Assembly (NCBI GenBank): GCA_021831565.1
Contig: JAKBMM010000011.1
Span: 1 to 64,000, forward strand
From: Planctomycetota bacterium
GTDB taxonomy: Bacteria > Planctomycetota > Phycisphaerae > WQYP01
DNA length: 64,000 nt
Reading direction: 5' to 3'
Numbering within the stretch: position 1 is the stretch's first letter; each line of letters begins with the position of its first letter. The position numbers and the translations under genes were made by a program. Under the pieces are notes generated by a model, which saw only the letters and a program-made list of their open reading frames with translations, did not search any database and was not told the DNA's origin. Below are positions 27,140 through 36,971 of this stretch, piece by piece.

Positions 27140-27811
27140 ATGGACACGGACCGGCAGTTCAAAGATCGCATTTATGAGCAGTTTGCGCGCATTGGAAAGG
27201 CTCTTTGCAGCCCCAAGCGGCTGGAACTCCTTGAATTGCTCTGCCAGGCGCCCAAGAACGTGGAGGTTCTCGCCCGGCAGGCCAACCTTACGCTCGCCAA
27301 CACATCCCGGCACTTGCAGGTGCTGCGTGGCGCCGGGCTGGTGGAAGGAAGAAAGGATGGCTTGCACGTGGTCTACCGCATCACGGATGGGGCGGTCTGC
27401 GTTTTTCTCATGGAATTGCGGGGCTTGGCCGAGCGCCAACTTGCGGAGATTGACCGCATCAGAAAAGCCTTTCTGGCGGGGCGTACCGGCCTGGAGCCGG
27501 TAAACCGGGAGGAATTGCTGGCGCGCGTGCGGAGCGGCAAGGCGATGGTCATCGATGTGCGGCCCAGCGATGAATTTAATGCCGGGCATATCGCCGGAGC
27601 GGTTTCGATTCCGCTTACGCAATTGGAAGCGCGGCTGTCCGAATTGCCCAGGGGAAAACACATAGTGGCCTATTGCCGCGGACCCTATTGCGTCTTGTCC
27701 ATCAAGGCCGTGGAGTGGCTAAGTGCCAGGGGATATCGGGCCTTTCGGCTCGAAGACGGCGTAAACGATTGGCAGGCCCATGGCTTTCCCGTGACACGGG
27801 CGGCGGGATAA
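27140..27811 (+). CDS. ArsR-family regulator fused to a rhodanese domain
   Basis: A 223-residue fusion. Residues 10-95: winged helix-turn-helix of the ArsR/SmtB type (LCSPKRLELLELL, NTSRHLQVLRGAGLV). Residues 125-220: rhodanese with the active loop YCRGPYCV. Such fusions are typically sulfur or persulfide-responsive. It begins 9 bp after the SQR-like gene, so it probably senses a sulfur species and controls this operon through the promoter at 25816. Confidence 0.88.
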   Translation: MDTDRQFKDRIYEQFARIGKALCSPKRLELLELLCQAPKNVEVLARQANLTLANTSRHLQVLRGAGLVEGRKDGLHVVYRITDGAVCVFLMELRGLAERQLAEIDRIRKAFLAGRTGLEPVNREELLARVRSGKAMVIDVRPSDEFNAGHIAGAVSIPLTQLEARLSELPRGKHIVAYCRGPYCVLSIKAVEWLSARGYRAFRLEDGVNDWQAHGFPVTRAAG

Positions 27812-27936
27812 CGCCGTCCGCCCGCCGGCGCTGATTTTATTTCGCCGGCCGCGTTGGCCTCCGTGGTCGTGCGGTGCGGTCGAAGGGCTCACTGGAAGCA
27901 AACCGGATTGAATTGTTTTTCTAAAAGGTTCGTTTT

Positions 27937-28296
27937 ATGTCACAGGTGATTTTAATAATTCTCGGCCACACCCCCTACGACGGTTCTGATGCGGCGTGGA
28001 ATGCGCTGCGTCTGGTTGGCCAGTTACACAAGGATGGCGCCGTGGTGCGCCTGTTTTTGATGAACGACGCGGTAGATCTGGCCCGTGAAAGCGTCAAACC
28101 GCCGGAGGGCTATTTTGATCTGGTGCGGATGGTCAAAGAGTTGATTGCCGCCGGGGTACTGGTGCGTGTGTGCGGCACCTGCCAGGGGCGCTGCGGTGTG
28201 GCGAAAGGCGAGCCGTACTACCCGGGCGCCGACAAGTCGTCGATGACTGAATTATCTCAATGGGTACGCACCAGCAACCATATTCTGACGTTTTGA
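27937..28296 (+). CDS. DsrE/DsrF-like sulfur carrier protein
   Basis: A 119-residue DsrE-family protein with the N-terminal strand VILIILGHTPYDGSDAAWNA and a conserved Cys in VCGTCQGRCG that can carry persulfide. It is downstream of the rhodanese regulator on the same strand with a 125-nt gap, and fits a small sulfane-sulfur handling unit with the SQR-like protein. Confidence 0.8.
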   Translation: MSQVILIILGHTPYDGSDAAWNALRLVGQLHKDGAVVRLFLMNDAVDLARESVKPPEGYFDLVRMVKELIAAGVLVRVCGTCQGRCGVAKGEPYYPGADKSSMTELSQWVRTSNHILTF

Positions 28297-28307
28297 TTTG
28301 AACCGGA

Positions 28308-29567
28308 TCATCCCCCGTTGGCGGACGGTTCTTCCTGGCCGAAAAATCTGAAGTACAGGTAGATATTCGCCGCCATGACGGCGGCGTAGATGAAAAACGG
28401 CGCTTCCATGGCGGACAGGTCAAAGAGATAACCCGTGCACAGAACCGCCCCCGATGCCGCCGAAAGCCGCGCCACCTGATTGATCGCCAAGGCCCGGCCT
28501 ATATCATCGGAATGAACACGGCTGGTCAGGGCGGTTTGCTGCGCCGGCAAAGCCGCGATGCGCAGGGCCGGCGTCAACACATAAATGGCCAGCGCCGGCC
28601 ACAAATGGTGCCACAGGGCCAGCACCAGCAAAAGCGCCGTCCCCAGCGCTCGTGTAAAAGTAACGCTGCGCACAAAACCCAGTCTTTTTTCCAGCGTGGG
28701 AGCGGTCAGCAGCGCAACGGCGCCCACAATGGTCGCGGCGGCGGTATAGACCGCCATATAGGATTTGCTTACGTGATAGACGATAACAAAAAAAGGTATC
28801 AGAAATGGCGTAATCAATCCCTGGCTCAACCCATTGAGCGCGCCGGTGATGCTGAAATGACCGATGACTTTACGCGAGCGAGTCCCGCGCCGCGCCGCCG
28901 GCCGGCGCCGCGGTGCGCGCAGCGGCGGCAGTAAAAATACTCCGAGCGCCGAAATGATTCCCGCCGCCAGAAAAGTGTTTGGAATCGAAAAGAATCGGAC
29001 CAGCAGCGCGCCTCCGGCGCCGGCCATGCCGCTCAGGAACGCCAGCGTGGAATAGTAAAACGTGCGATTCCCCGGTGTGGTCAAGTCGGCAATCATGGCG
29101 CTTTGTACCGGCTGTGCCGCGCCGCCCATGCCGCCGCCGATCAGCGAGCCTGTCGCGGCGAAGCCTCCGATAACCGACGCCACGTACAGCAACGGTAAAA
29201 CGGGAAACGCGAATACCAGAAAAGCGCTGATCGGAACCATCAGGGCGGTGATCATCAGCATTCCCTTGCGGCTCCAGGTATCGGACAGATGACCCACCGC
29301 CAGTCCCAGCAGGGCGGTGGCCACAATCCCCGTCGTATACAATGAGCCAAGCACCAGACTTCCATATCCCAGAGTTTTCAGAACCAGATAGGGCAGGGCC
29401 ACCGCCATCATGCCGCTGGCCACGCCGCGGCTGATGCGAAACAAAACCAGCAACAGCAAGCTCTTGCGATCCATTCGGAGGGCTGCGCCGGGTGGAGGAT
29501 TGTCCGCCGAAACGTCTGTGGCGGTGGGGGGCGATGAATCTCGCTGGATAGACTTCATTGGCTGCAT
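28308..29567 (-). CDS. MFS family transporter
   Basis: A 419-residue integral membrane protein with about 12 helices. The loop after helix 2 reads GHLSDTWSRKGM, the signature of major facilitator proteins, and a basic central loop (RRRPAARRGTRSRK) separates the two halves. It converges with the dsrE gene, with 11 bp between stops. Substrate unknown; a drug or metabolite exporter is likely given the neighbouring efflux operon. No clear ribosome-binding site precedes the ATG at 29567; 29558 is an alternative. Confidence 0.85.
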   Translation of the reverse strand: MQPMKSIQRDSSPPTATDVSADNPPPGAALRMDRKSLLLLVLFRISRGVASGMMAVALPYLVLKTLGYGSLVLGSLYTTGIVATALLGLAVGHLSDTWSRKGMLMITALMVPISAFLVFAFPVLPLLYVASVIGGFAATGSLIGGGMGGAAQPVQSAMIADLTTPGNRTFYYSTLAFLSGMAGAGGALLVRFFSIPNTFLAAGIISALGVFLLPPLRAPRRRPAARRGTRSRKVIGHFSITGALNGLSQGLITPFLIPFFVIVYHVSKSYMAVYTAAATIVGAVALLTAPTLEKRLGFVRSVTFTRALGTALLLVLALWHHLWPALAIYVLTPALRIAALPAQQTALTSRVHSDDIGRALAINQVARLSAASGAVLCTGYLFDLSAMEAPFFIYAAVMAANIYLYFRFFGQEEPSANGG

Positions 29568-29774
29568 TGTAGCACGAACTTGGGGAAAATTTAATTAGAT
29601 AATGCAACTAAATACAGTGGTCGGCGTAATACCCTGTATGTGGTCTAATGATTCTTCCGATGTGGGCCTGGTTGTGCAAACAGTGGATAATAAACCTGTA
29701 TGGACGTATGATCGATATGTTATGCCGAGCGGGAAGAAGAATATTTCCTGATTGCGAAATTATAAAGTGCTTCC

Positions 29775-30281
29775 ATGTTGAAACAAAATAAAAGCCTCGC
29801 GTCGTTGCTTGCGGATTCCGGCCGGGTCGCCGGCCCCCTGGCGGTTGATGCGGATATGCTCGCCGGCGCCTTCCTTTCGCTGATTCCGCAAATGATGGGA
29901 ACGCTGCGGCGGCATATCAAAGCGATCGGGGGGCGGGAACTTCGCGTGGGACAGTTTCGCATGATGCTGGCCATTTACATGCGGAAAGAGATTTCGATTT
30001 CCCAGACGGCGCAATGTATGGGTTTGACGTTGCCGTCCGCATCCAAAATGGCGGATGATCTGGAGCGGCAGAAACTCATTCGGCGCCAAGCCGACAAAAA
30101 AGATCGCCGGCGGGCGCTGCTCTCGCTCACGCCGCGGGGCGGGGAAGTGCTCCGGAATGTGATGCTCTCCGCCCAAAAACATCTGGCGAAAATATTTGGA
30201 TCGCTCACGCCCATGGAACGGGCCTTTTTATTTTGCGCGGCCCAAACGTTGCGCCCGCTGTTCGAGCCGACCCCAAGATAA
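29775..30281 (+). CDS. MarR-family transcriptional regulator
   Basis: A 168-residue winged-helix regulator with the MarR wing motif KDRRRALLSLTPRGGEVL and the preceding recognition helix TLPSASKMADDLERQKLI. Located immediately upstream of the efflux operon, 24 bp before the membrane fusion gene, so it probably regulates it in response to a small molecule. Confidence 0.88.
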   Translation: MLKQNKSLASLLADSGRVAGPLAVDADMLAGAFLSLIPQMMGTLRRHIKAIGGRELRVGQFRMMLAIYMRKEISISQTAQCMGLTLPSASKMADDLERQKLIRRQADKKDRRRALLSLTPRGGEVLRNVMLSAQKHLAKIFGSLTPMERAFLFCAAQTLRPLFEPTPR

Positions 30282-30305
30282 GGGGCCGTCAATAAATGGG
30301 ATGAC

Positions 30306-31628
30306 ATGATGAAAACCGCAATAAAAGTAATTCTGATCGTTGTGGCGGCGGCTCTGGTGGTTGATTGGGGCTGGACCTGGTGGGCGGGTCGCGCCCCCAC
30401 GCCTGTCGCTTTCAAGACCGCGCCCGTCACGGTGGGAACTCTTCGCGCCACCGTCAGCGCCACCGGCACGCTCGAACCGCGGGACGTGGTGGACGTCGGC
30501 GCGCAAGTCAGCGGAAGGATTGCGTCTTTCGGTTTGGACGCCAGGGGCCATGAGGTTGATTATGACTCACCCGTGAACAAAGGAACCGTTCTGGCGCGGA
30601 TCGACCCGTCGCTTTATGCCGCCGATGTGGTCTCGGCCGGGGCCGCACTGGCCCAGGCGCAGGCCAACGTGGAGGCCGCTAAAGCTAATTTGGAAAAAGA
30701 TCGGGCGCAATATATTGACGCCCGGGCCGATTGGGAGCGGGCCAAGCGGCTGGGGCGAAAATCCGTGGCGCTTTCCGCCAGCCAGTATGACGCCTATCAA
30801 TCAACCTACGATCAGTCCCGGGCCAATGTGGACGTGGGCAAGGCGTCCGTGGACCAGGCCCGCATGGCGGTGCGGGCGGCGGCTGCCGCCCTGGCCCGCG
30901 CCCGGATAACGCTCGGCTACTGCACGATCGCCTCGCCGGTCAAGGGTGTGGTGATTGATAGACGCGTGGAAATAGGCCAGACCGTCGCTTCGAGCTTCAA
31001 TACGCCCAGTCTGTTTCTGATCGCCGAGGACCTGAGTAAAATTCAAGTATGGTTATCTGTTAATGAAGCCGACATCGGCCGCGTGCATGTGGGCGATCCG
31101 GTGACGTTCACGGTTGATACGTTCCCCAACCGGATGTTTCGCGGCGTGGTGTCGCAGGTTCGCCTCAACGCCACCATGGTGCAGAACGTGGTCACGTACA
31201 CGGTGGTGGTGGATACCAATAATCCGGGCGGAAAACTGCTGCCTTATCTGACCGCCCAGGCGGATATCCTGGTGGCCCGGCGCCGGCATGTCATGATGGT
31301 TCCCACCGCGGCCCTGCGCTGGGTGCCGCGCACGGACGAAATTCTTCCCGCGGTTCGGACGGCTCGTCCCCGCGGCGCAACCGCTACCGGTCCCGCGGCC
31401 GGGACGCAACCGCTCCATCGGAACGGAACCGTCTGGTTGCCGGCAAATGGTTACGTTCGCCCGCTCACTGTGACGGTTGGCCTGGCTAACAACTATCAAA
31501 CCGAAATTATTTCCAAAACGCTTAAACCCCCCATGCGCGTGGTGGTCGGAGAACAGAAAAGTCGCACGGCGGGTGCGGCGGGCGGCAATCCATTTATTCC
31601 GCAGCCGTTTGCCCATCATCATAAATAA
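30306..31628 (+). CDS. macA: MacA-like periplasmic adaptor (HlyD/RND membrane fusion protein)
   Basis: A 440-residue adaptor linking an inner-membrane ABC pump to an outer-membrane channel. N-terminal membrane anchor (residues 4-25), biotinyl-lipoyl half-motifs (VDVGAQVSGRI, TIASPVKGVVI), a coiled-coil hairpin (about 110-200, rich in Ala and Gln), then the beta-barrel domain (VHVGDPVTFTVD). The Ala/Thr/Pro-rich segment near 350-375 is longer than usual. Followed by the MacB ATPase. Confidence 0.88.
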   Translation: MMKTAIKVILIVVAAALVVDWGWTWWAGRAPTPVAFKTAPVTVGTLRATVSATGTLEPRDVVDVGAQVSGRIASFGLDARGHEVDYDSPVNKGTVLARIDPSLYAADVVSAGAALAQAQANVEAAKANLEKDRAQYIDARADWERAKRLGRKSVALSASQYDAYQSTYDQSRANVDVGKASVDQARMAVRAAAAALARARITLGYCTIASPVKGVVIDRRVEIGQTVASSFNTPSLFLIAEDLSKIQVWLSVNEADIGRVHVGDPVTFTVDTFPNRMFRGVVSQVRLNATMVQNVVTYTVVVDTNNPGGKLLPYLTAQADILVARRRHVMMVPTAALRWVPRTDEILPAVRTARPRGATATGPAAGTQPLHRNGTVWLPANGYVRPLTVTVGLANNYQTEIISKTLKPPMRVVVGEQKSRTAGAAGGNPFIPQPFAHHHK

Positions 31629-31668
31629 GGGCAAATGTTGATGGGACCGCAGGTTCTGAGAATTGAAC

Positions 31669-32397
31669 ATGGATCTGATTCGCACCGAAAATTTGTATAA
31701 AACCTACCGCCTGGGCGGGGGCGATCTGTCCGTGCTCAAGGGCGTTTCCATGGCTCTTAAGCCCGGCGAACTGGTGGCGTTGATGGGCGTTTCGGGGTCC
31801 GGAAAAACCACGCTGATGAACATCCTGGGCTGCTTGGACCGGCCCACTTCCGGCCGGTACTTTTTTGATGGCGATGAAATTTCGCGCCTCTCGCCCAACC
31901 AGCGGGCGGTGGTGCGCAACAGCAAAATCGGATTCGTTTTCCAGAACTTTAACTTGTTGCCGCGCACTTCAGCGCTGGAGAACGTCCTGTTGCCGACCGC
32001 TTATGCTGACAGCGGCCTGACCACCAGGGATCTTCGCCGGCGCGCCGTGGAGATTCTCCAACGCGTGGGCCTGGGCGATCGGCTGGATCATGAACCGTCG
32101 CAGCTTTCCGGCGGTCAGCAGCAACGCGTGGCCCTCGCCCGGGCGCTGGTGAACAACCCGCGGCTGGTGCTGGCGGATGAACCGACGGGAAATCTGGACT
32201 CGCATACCAGCGAAGAGGTGCTCCAGATGTTTCAGCAGCTCAATTCCGAGCAGGGAATCACTATTCTTCTGGTCACCCACGACGCCAATGTGGCCGCCCA
32301 CGCCCAGCGGGTGATTCATATTCGTGATGGATTGATCGAGGCCGGCTCTGTTGCATCGGCGGCGGGTCACGGGACTCTCGCCACAGGTGACGCATGA
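31669..32397 (+). CDS. MacB-type ABC transporter ATP-binding protein
   Basis: A 242-residue ATPase with Walker A GVSGSGKTT, Q-loop FQNFNLLP, signature LSGGQQQRVALARAL and Walker B LVLADEPTGNLD. Belongs to the LolD/MacB group. I prefer the ATG at 31669 over the TTG at 31663. In E. coli MacB the ATPase and permease are one chain; here they are two genes overlapping by 4 bp. Confidence 0.92.
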   Translation: MDLIRTENLYKTYRLGGGDLSVLKGVSMALKPGELVALMGVSGSGKTTLMNILGCLDRPTSGRYFFDGDEISRLSPNQRAVVRNSKIGFVFQNFNLLPRTSALENVLLPTAYADSGLTTRDLRRRAVEILQRVGLGDRLDHEPSQLSGGQQQRVALARALVNNPRLVLADEPTGNLDSHTSEEVLQMFQQLNSEQGITILLVTHDANVAAHAQRVIHIRDGLIEAGSVASAAGHGTLATGDA

Positions 32398-33758
32398 TAA
32401 AGATCACCACGACACTGAAAACTTCTTTTCGCGCTCTGCGCCGCAATCCGATGCGCTCGGCTCTGACCACACTGGGCATCATTATCGGTATCGCGTCGGT
32501 TATTGCGATGGTGCAGATCGGCGAAGGTTCGTCCGCGGCCATCAAACAGACCATCGCCAACATGGGCGCCAACACGCTGATTGTATTTCCCGGCGCCGCC
32601 GCCAGCGGCGGGGTCACCTTCGGTGGCGGCAGCGCGGTGACGCTGACCTCGCAGGATGCCACGGCCATCGCCCGCGATTGCCCGTCGGTTCAAGCCGCGG
32701 CGCCCCAGGTTCATGCGCGGTTGCAACTAGTTCGCGGAAACCAGAACTGGGTTCCTCAGTTTATCTACGGAACCACGCCGGCGTACCTGAAAATTCGTGA
32801 TTGGCCGATCGCCCAGGGCCGGGCGTTCACCAATGGGGATGTCTTGGGCGCCAACGAGGTTTGCCTGCTGGGCCAGACCGATGTGAAAGAGCTTTTCCCC
32901 AGCGGTAAGGCCGTGGGAAAGACCATCCTGGTTCAGAACGTACCGCTGCGAGTCATCGGCGTGCTGGCCAGAAAAGGCGCCAACATGATGGGAATGGATC
33001 AGGATGACGTGCTGATTTTACCCTGGACCACGTTGAAATATCGTATTTCAGGCACCGCCCTGCAAAATCAGAATCAAAACACTTCGTCTTCCTCGTCCAC
33101 CATTTCGACGAATCAGTTGTATCCGGAGACTTCCCAGAATCTTTATCCGACACCCTCGGCCGTTGAACAGCAGGATCTGCCGCAGCCGGTAAGTTTTCCC
33201 AACGTAAATGCGATCTTTGTGGCGGTTCCAACCGCATCGCAGATTCCCCAGGCCATCAAGGAAATAACCGTGCTGCTGCGGCAGAGGCATCATTTGCAAC
33301 CCGGCCAGCCCAATGATTTTAACATTCGCAACATGGCGGAAATCTCCAACGCCCTCGGATCGACTTCGAAGATGATGACCAATCTACTCACGGGCGTGGC
33401 GCTGATATCGCTGCTGGTCGGTGGCGTGGGCATTATGAACATTATGCTCGTGTCGGTGACGGAGCGTACGCGGGAAATCGGCCTGCGCATGGCGGTGGGC
33501 GCCAAGCCGCGCGACATTTTAAGCCAGTTTATTCTGGAGGCCATCGTGCTGTGTCTTTGCGGTGGTGTCTTGGGCATTCTGGTCGGCCAGGGGCTTTCCA
33601 GCGCGGTCAAAAACCTGCTCGGTTGGCCCATCGCCCTTTCCGTGCCGGCTGTAGTCGCTTCCGTGGCGGTGTCCGCCGGCGTGGGACTTATCTTCGGCTA
33701 TTACCCGGCGTGGAAGGCGTCGCGCCTGGATCCCATTGAGGCGCTGCGATATGAATAA
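32394..33758 (+). CDS. MacB/FtsX-type ABC transporter permease
   Basis: A 454-residue permease: helix near residues 22-43 (ALTTLGIIIGIASVIAM), large periplasmic MacB_PCD domain, then three C-terminal helices with the FtsX signature (LLVGGVGIMNIMLVSVTERT). A Ser/Asn/Gln-rich insertion lies around residues 220-260. The start overlaps the ATPase by ATGA; the 3' end overlaps the TolC-like gene. Confidence 0.9.
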   Translation: MIKITTTLKTSFRALRRNPMRSALTTLGIIIGIASVIAMVQIGEGSSAAIKQTIANMGANTLIVFPGAAASGGVTFGGGSAVTLTSQDATAIARDCPSVQAAAPQVHARLQLVRGNQNWVPQFIYGTTPAYLKIRDWPIAQGRAFTNGDVLGANEVCLLGQTDVKELFPSGKAVGKTILVQNVPLRVIGVLARKGANMMGMDQDDVLILPWTTLKYRISGTALQNQNQNTSSSSSTISTNQLYPETSQNLYPTPSAVEQQDLPQPVSFPNVNAIFVAVPTASQIPQAIKEITVLLRQRHHLQPGQPNDFNIRNMAEISNALGSTSKMMTNLLTGVALISLLVGGVGIMNIMLVSVTERTREIGLRMAVGAKPRDILSQFILEAIVLCLCGGVLGILVGQGLSSAVKNLLGWPIALSVPAVVASVAVSAGVGLIFGYYPAWKASRLDPIEALRYE

Positions 33759-35244
33759 ATCTATTTTGATCCTGGCTCTGCTCTTCGGCGGCTGTTTGCT
33801 CTTCGGCGGCTGCATGGTCGGCCCCAACTATCACCGGCCGAAAATAGCCATGCCGGCGAAGTGGTCCGGTGCGGCGGTGGAAAAAAAGACCGCCGGTCCC
33901 GCGCCGCTGAGCGTTGTGGTCACGCAACCGGCGAATCTGGATACCTGGTGGCGGCGGTTGAAAGATCCCCAACTCACGTCATTGATTCACCGCGCCTTGG
34001 CCGGCAATCTCAATCTGCAACTGGCCGCGGCGCGCGTCCGCCAGGCCCGGGCGGCCATGCAAATCGTCGCGGCGAATCTGGGGCCTTTTGTCACCGCTGG
34101 CGCTTCTTACCAACGCAGCCAGGCCAGCGCGGATCTGACCCGGCCCGGACAAAGCGCGCCACCGCGGGATAATTACACTACGGGTCTCAACGGCACGTGG
34201 AACCTGGACCTGTTCGGCGGCGTGCGGCGCAGCGTACAAGCCGCCCAGGACAGCATCGAAGCGGCCATCGACAATCAGCACAATACCCGCGTGGCGCTGG
34301 TGGGCGAGGTTGCCGCCGATTACATCACCCTGCGCGGCGTGCAGCAGGAAATCCAGCTCGTGCGTCAAACCATCCGCACGCAGCGGCGGACCGTGGACCT
34401 GGCTCGGCTGCAGGTGGGCGCTGGTTTTTCAACCCAGCTCAACATCGCCAACGCCAGAGCTTTGCTGGCCAGTGTGCAGTCCCAGATGCCCCCGTTGCAA
34501 ATCCAGCAGCATCAGCTCATCTACGCCCTGAGCGTATTGCTGGGCAGGTCGCCGGGAGCCTTGGTGCGCCAACTATCTGCGCCGCACGCCATTCCCCCTG
34601 TGCCGCCGCGTGTGCCCATCGGTCTGCCGGCCCAATTGCTGTTGCGCCGGCCCGACGTGCGAAGTGCCGAGCGACAACTGGCCGCCGCCACAGCCCAGAT
34701 CGGCGCGGCCCAAGCGGACCTGTTCCCCCAGATCACCATCAACGGTAATCTGGATTTTGCCGCGCAGAATGCCGCCGACTGGTTCGATTCCCACAGCATT
34801 GCCTGGGGTGTCGGGCCGAGCGTTTCTTGGGCCATTTTCAGTTCCGGGCAAATTCAGGCCAACATCCGCCAGCAGGAATTCTTGCGCGATCAAGCTTACC
34901 TTACGTACCGCCAGACGGTTTTGGACGCGCTCCAGCAGGTGGAAAACGCCTTGGTCGCCTACCGCCAGGAGCAGTTGCACCGCCGCGCCCTGGAAAAGGC
35001 GGTGGTTGAAAATCGTATCGCGGTAAGACTTTCACAAGAGTTGTTCCGCAACGGGCTGACGGATTTCACCAATGTTCTTCTGGCCCAGAACGCGCTATTG
35101 AACTCGCACAGCGCCCTGGTTCAGAGCGACCTGACTTTGTCCAACGACTTGGTGTCGCTGTACGTGGCCCTCGGTGGCGGCTGGAATGCCCCCGTTGCCG
35201 GCGCCCCGGCGACGCGCCCGGCGACCATAACCAAAAATCGGTAA
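33751..35244 (+). CDS. TolC-like outer-membrane efflux lipoprotein (NodT family)
   Basis: A 497-residue outer-membrane factor. Lipoprotein signal with a lipobox at LFGGC (Cys near residue 20), then MVGPNYHRP and NLQLAAARVRQARA typical of NodT. Two repeated coiled-coil halves. I start at the ATG at 33751, which overlaps the permease by 8 bp. Completes a tripartite MacAB-TolC pump. Confidence 0.9.
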   Translation: MNKSILILALLFGGCLLFGGCMVGPNYHRPKIAMPAKWSGAAVEKKTAGPAPLSVVVTQPANLDTWWRRLKDPQLTSLIHRALAGNLNLQLAAARVRQARAAMQIVAANLGPFVTAGASYQRSQASADLTRPGQSAPPRDNYTTGLNGTWNLDLFGGVRRSVQAAQDSIEAAIDNQHNTRVALVGEVAADYITLRGVQQEIQLVRQTIRTQRRTVDLARLQVGAGFSTQLNIANARALLASVQSQMPPLQIQQHQLIYALSVLLGRSPGALVRQLSAPHAIPPVPPRVPIGLPAQLLLRRPDVRSAERQLAAATAQIGAAQADLFPQITINGNLDFAAQNAADWFDSHSIAWGVGPSVSWAIFSSGQIQANIRQQEFLRDQAYLTYRQTVLDALQQVENALVAYRQEQLHRRALEKAVVENRIAVRLSQELFRNGLTDFTNVLLAQNALLNSHSALVQSDLTLSNDLVSLYVALGGGWNAPVAGAPATRPATITKNR

Positions 35245-35548
35245 AACGGGAAAAACTCTAGCCCGAACATTTCACCGCCGAGACGCCGAGATCGCAGAGG
35301 TTGTTGAAATGAAAGACCTTATAAAGTTTTTTTCCACAACACCGCCGCTACAGACTCTCTGCCATCTCATCATTCCTATCTCTTTACTCCTGCGTGGTCT
35401 CGGCGCACTCTGCGCCTCCGCGGTGCAAAATCCGGTGCAAAATCCAGGCCTAGCCGGCCCACGGTCCTTTGGAGTATCATCCTCTCCTAAAGCCCATCTT
35501 CAAAGATGGCTCTCTCGATGGCGTCGCATACACGCAATGAGTTGAGTT
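35245..35548. repeat. degenerate GCAGAGG-type repeat block
   Basis: CATTTCACCGCCGAGACG at about 35269 and the downstream GAAATGAAAGACC block recur at 46176-46325, with lesser similarity at 43200, 44770 and 49470. No gene was seen. Confidence 0.65.
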
Positions 35549-35822
35549 CTAGTGCTCTGTCAGCCGTGTAATGATGGATTGACGGCGGGCCAGAGGGCCG
35601 TGGGCGCGAAGCGAGGAGGATGGCGTATGCAAACATACGTTGACGACGAGCGACAAAGCCCACGGCCCTCTGGCCCCCGCCCGCAGGGTTGGCCGGAAAC
35701 GGGCCATCTGCGGCGTCGCGGCGGCTCAAGGGGTCTACGGCCCCGGTTTTCGCCGCTGGCTCCTTGCATCTGGCCCATTTCCGGCCAATCAATCCATCAT
35801 TACACGGCTGACAGAGCACTAG
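35549..35822. mobile_element. 274-bp non-autonomous element with 34-bp perfect inverted ends
   Basis: Left end CTAGTGCTCTGTCAGCCGTG and onward (35549-35582) is the exact reverse complement of 35789-35822. Inside are two more long inverted pairs (about 35584-35605 with 35658-35681; about 35691-35707 with 35769-35786) and a GTATG/CATAC hairpin. No transposase. A 66-bp version with the same ends lies at 55288-55353. It stops 24 bp before the DUF202 gene. Confidence 0.7.
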
Positions 35823-35846
35823 GCGTTCACGTGGAGAAAAAACACC

Positions 35847-36251
35847 ATGCCGGAAACTTCAGGGGGCAACGGCGAAATACGCCGTGATCCCATGACCGAA
35901 ATGGCCGCCGAACGCACCATGCTGGCCTGGATTCGCACCGGCCTGGCGCTGATGGGATTTGGGTTTGTGGTGGCCAAATTCGGACTGTTTTTACGAAAAC
36001 TCTCGGAATTGCGCGGCCTGCATATCCAGGTTCCCAAGAATCAATCAATGTCGTTATGGAGCGGCGTGGCCCTGGTGCTGCTGGGCGTGGCGGTGAATGT
36101 AACCGCGGCGATACGCTTTGCGCGCCTGATCCGGCGGCTGGGGCGGGGACTGCGGCCCGCCGCCGCCAACTGGAAAGCGGCGGTGATTGTGGCCGTTGTC
36201 ATGGCGGGCATCGGCGTGGCGATCGCCGCGTACCTGGTGCGATTGGGGTAA
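35847..36251 (+). CDS. DUF202 (YidH-like) membrane protein
   Basis: A 134-residue protein with the DUF202 N-terminal pattern AAERTMLAWIRTGLALMGFG, and three hydrophobic helices in all. Function unknown in general. GGAG lies about 10 nt before the ATG. The adjacent metallo-hydrolase begins 2 bp after its stop, so the two are probably one transcript. Confidence 0.85.
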   Translation: MPETSGGNGEIRRDPMTEMAAERTMLAWIRTGLALMGFGFVVAKFGLFLRKLSELRGLHIQVPKNQSMSLWSGVALVLLGVAVNVTAAIRFARLIRRLGRGLRPAAANWKAAVIVAVVMAGIGVAIAAYLVRLG

Positions 36252-36253
36252 GT

Positions 36254-36910
36254 ATGAAAATTTATATGAACACGGGTGGACTGGCGGCGACCAACGGCTA
36301 CCTGGTTGCCAATGAGACCGCCGCCCAGGCGATCATCATTGACGCGCCACACAAAACCGTCGCGCCTCTTCTGGACATCGCCCGGCGCAACCAGTGGCGA
36401 ATCATTTACCTGATTCTTACGCACGGCCACTGGGATCATATCGGCGATCATCAGGTGGTTACCGATGCCTTTCCGGAGGCAAAAGTTCTGATCCATCGCC
36501 TGGACGAACCCCGGCTGATGAAACCCGAGAGCATGTTCTTTCCGCTGCCGTATCGGATTCCCGCGCGCCGTGCCGATGCCTGCCTGGAAGATGGGCAAAC
36601 CATCGCTCTGGGCGATTTGACCTTCTCTCTGATGCACACGCCCGGTCATTCGCCGGGACACGTGGTGTTGCATTGCGCGGGTGAATCGCTTCTGCTGGCC
36701 GGCGATTTGCTTTTCGCCCGGTCGATCGGGCGGACCGATCTTCCCGATTCCAATTCCGCCGATATGCGCCGCTCGCTCCAGCGTGTCCTGGCGTTGCCGG
36801 AGAACACGGTGGTTCGCCCGGGTCATGGTCCGGCTACCAGCATCGGTGCGGAGAAGAACTCCAATCCGTTTTTGGCGCAGCTCGACTCCTCCACCCATTT
36901 CCAAAAGTAA
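36254..36910 (+). CDS. metallo-beta-lactamase-fold hydrolase (glyoxalase II-like)
   Basis: A 218-residue MBL hydrolase. Metal ligands in THGHWDHIGDH, a second His in HTPGHSPGHVV, the bridging Asp in LLAGDLLFARSIGRTDL and the last His in RPGHGP. This pattern fits the YcbL/glyoxalase II-like branch. I start at the ATG at 36254; an upstream frame overlaps the DUF202 gene only by chance. Confidence 0.88.
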   Translation: MKIYMNTGGLAATNGYLVANETAAQAIIIDAPHKTVAPLLDIARRNQWRIIYLILTHGHWDHIGDHQVVTDAFPEAKVLIHRLDEPRLMKPESMFFPLPYRIPARRADACLEDGQTIALGDLTFSLMHTPGHSPGHVVLHCAGESLLLAGDLLFARSIGRTDLPDSNSADMRRSLQRVLALPENTVVRPGHGPATSIGAEKNSNPFLAQLDSSTHFQK

Positions 36911-36971
36911 TTTCCGCCGTGCCAGAGCGCTAGGATGGCGCCGGGAGAATGCCCCGTGCATATCTTTTTCC

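Noticed and set aside
26537-27661. 374-residue minus-strand frame
   Set aside because: Antisense to the SQR-like and ArsR-rhodanese genes, whose motifs are clear.
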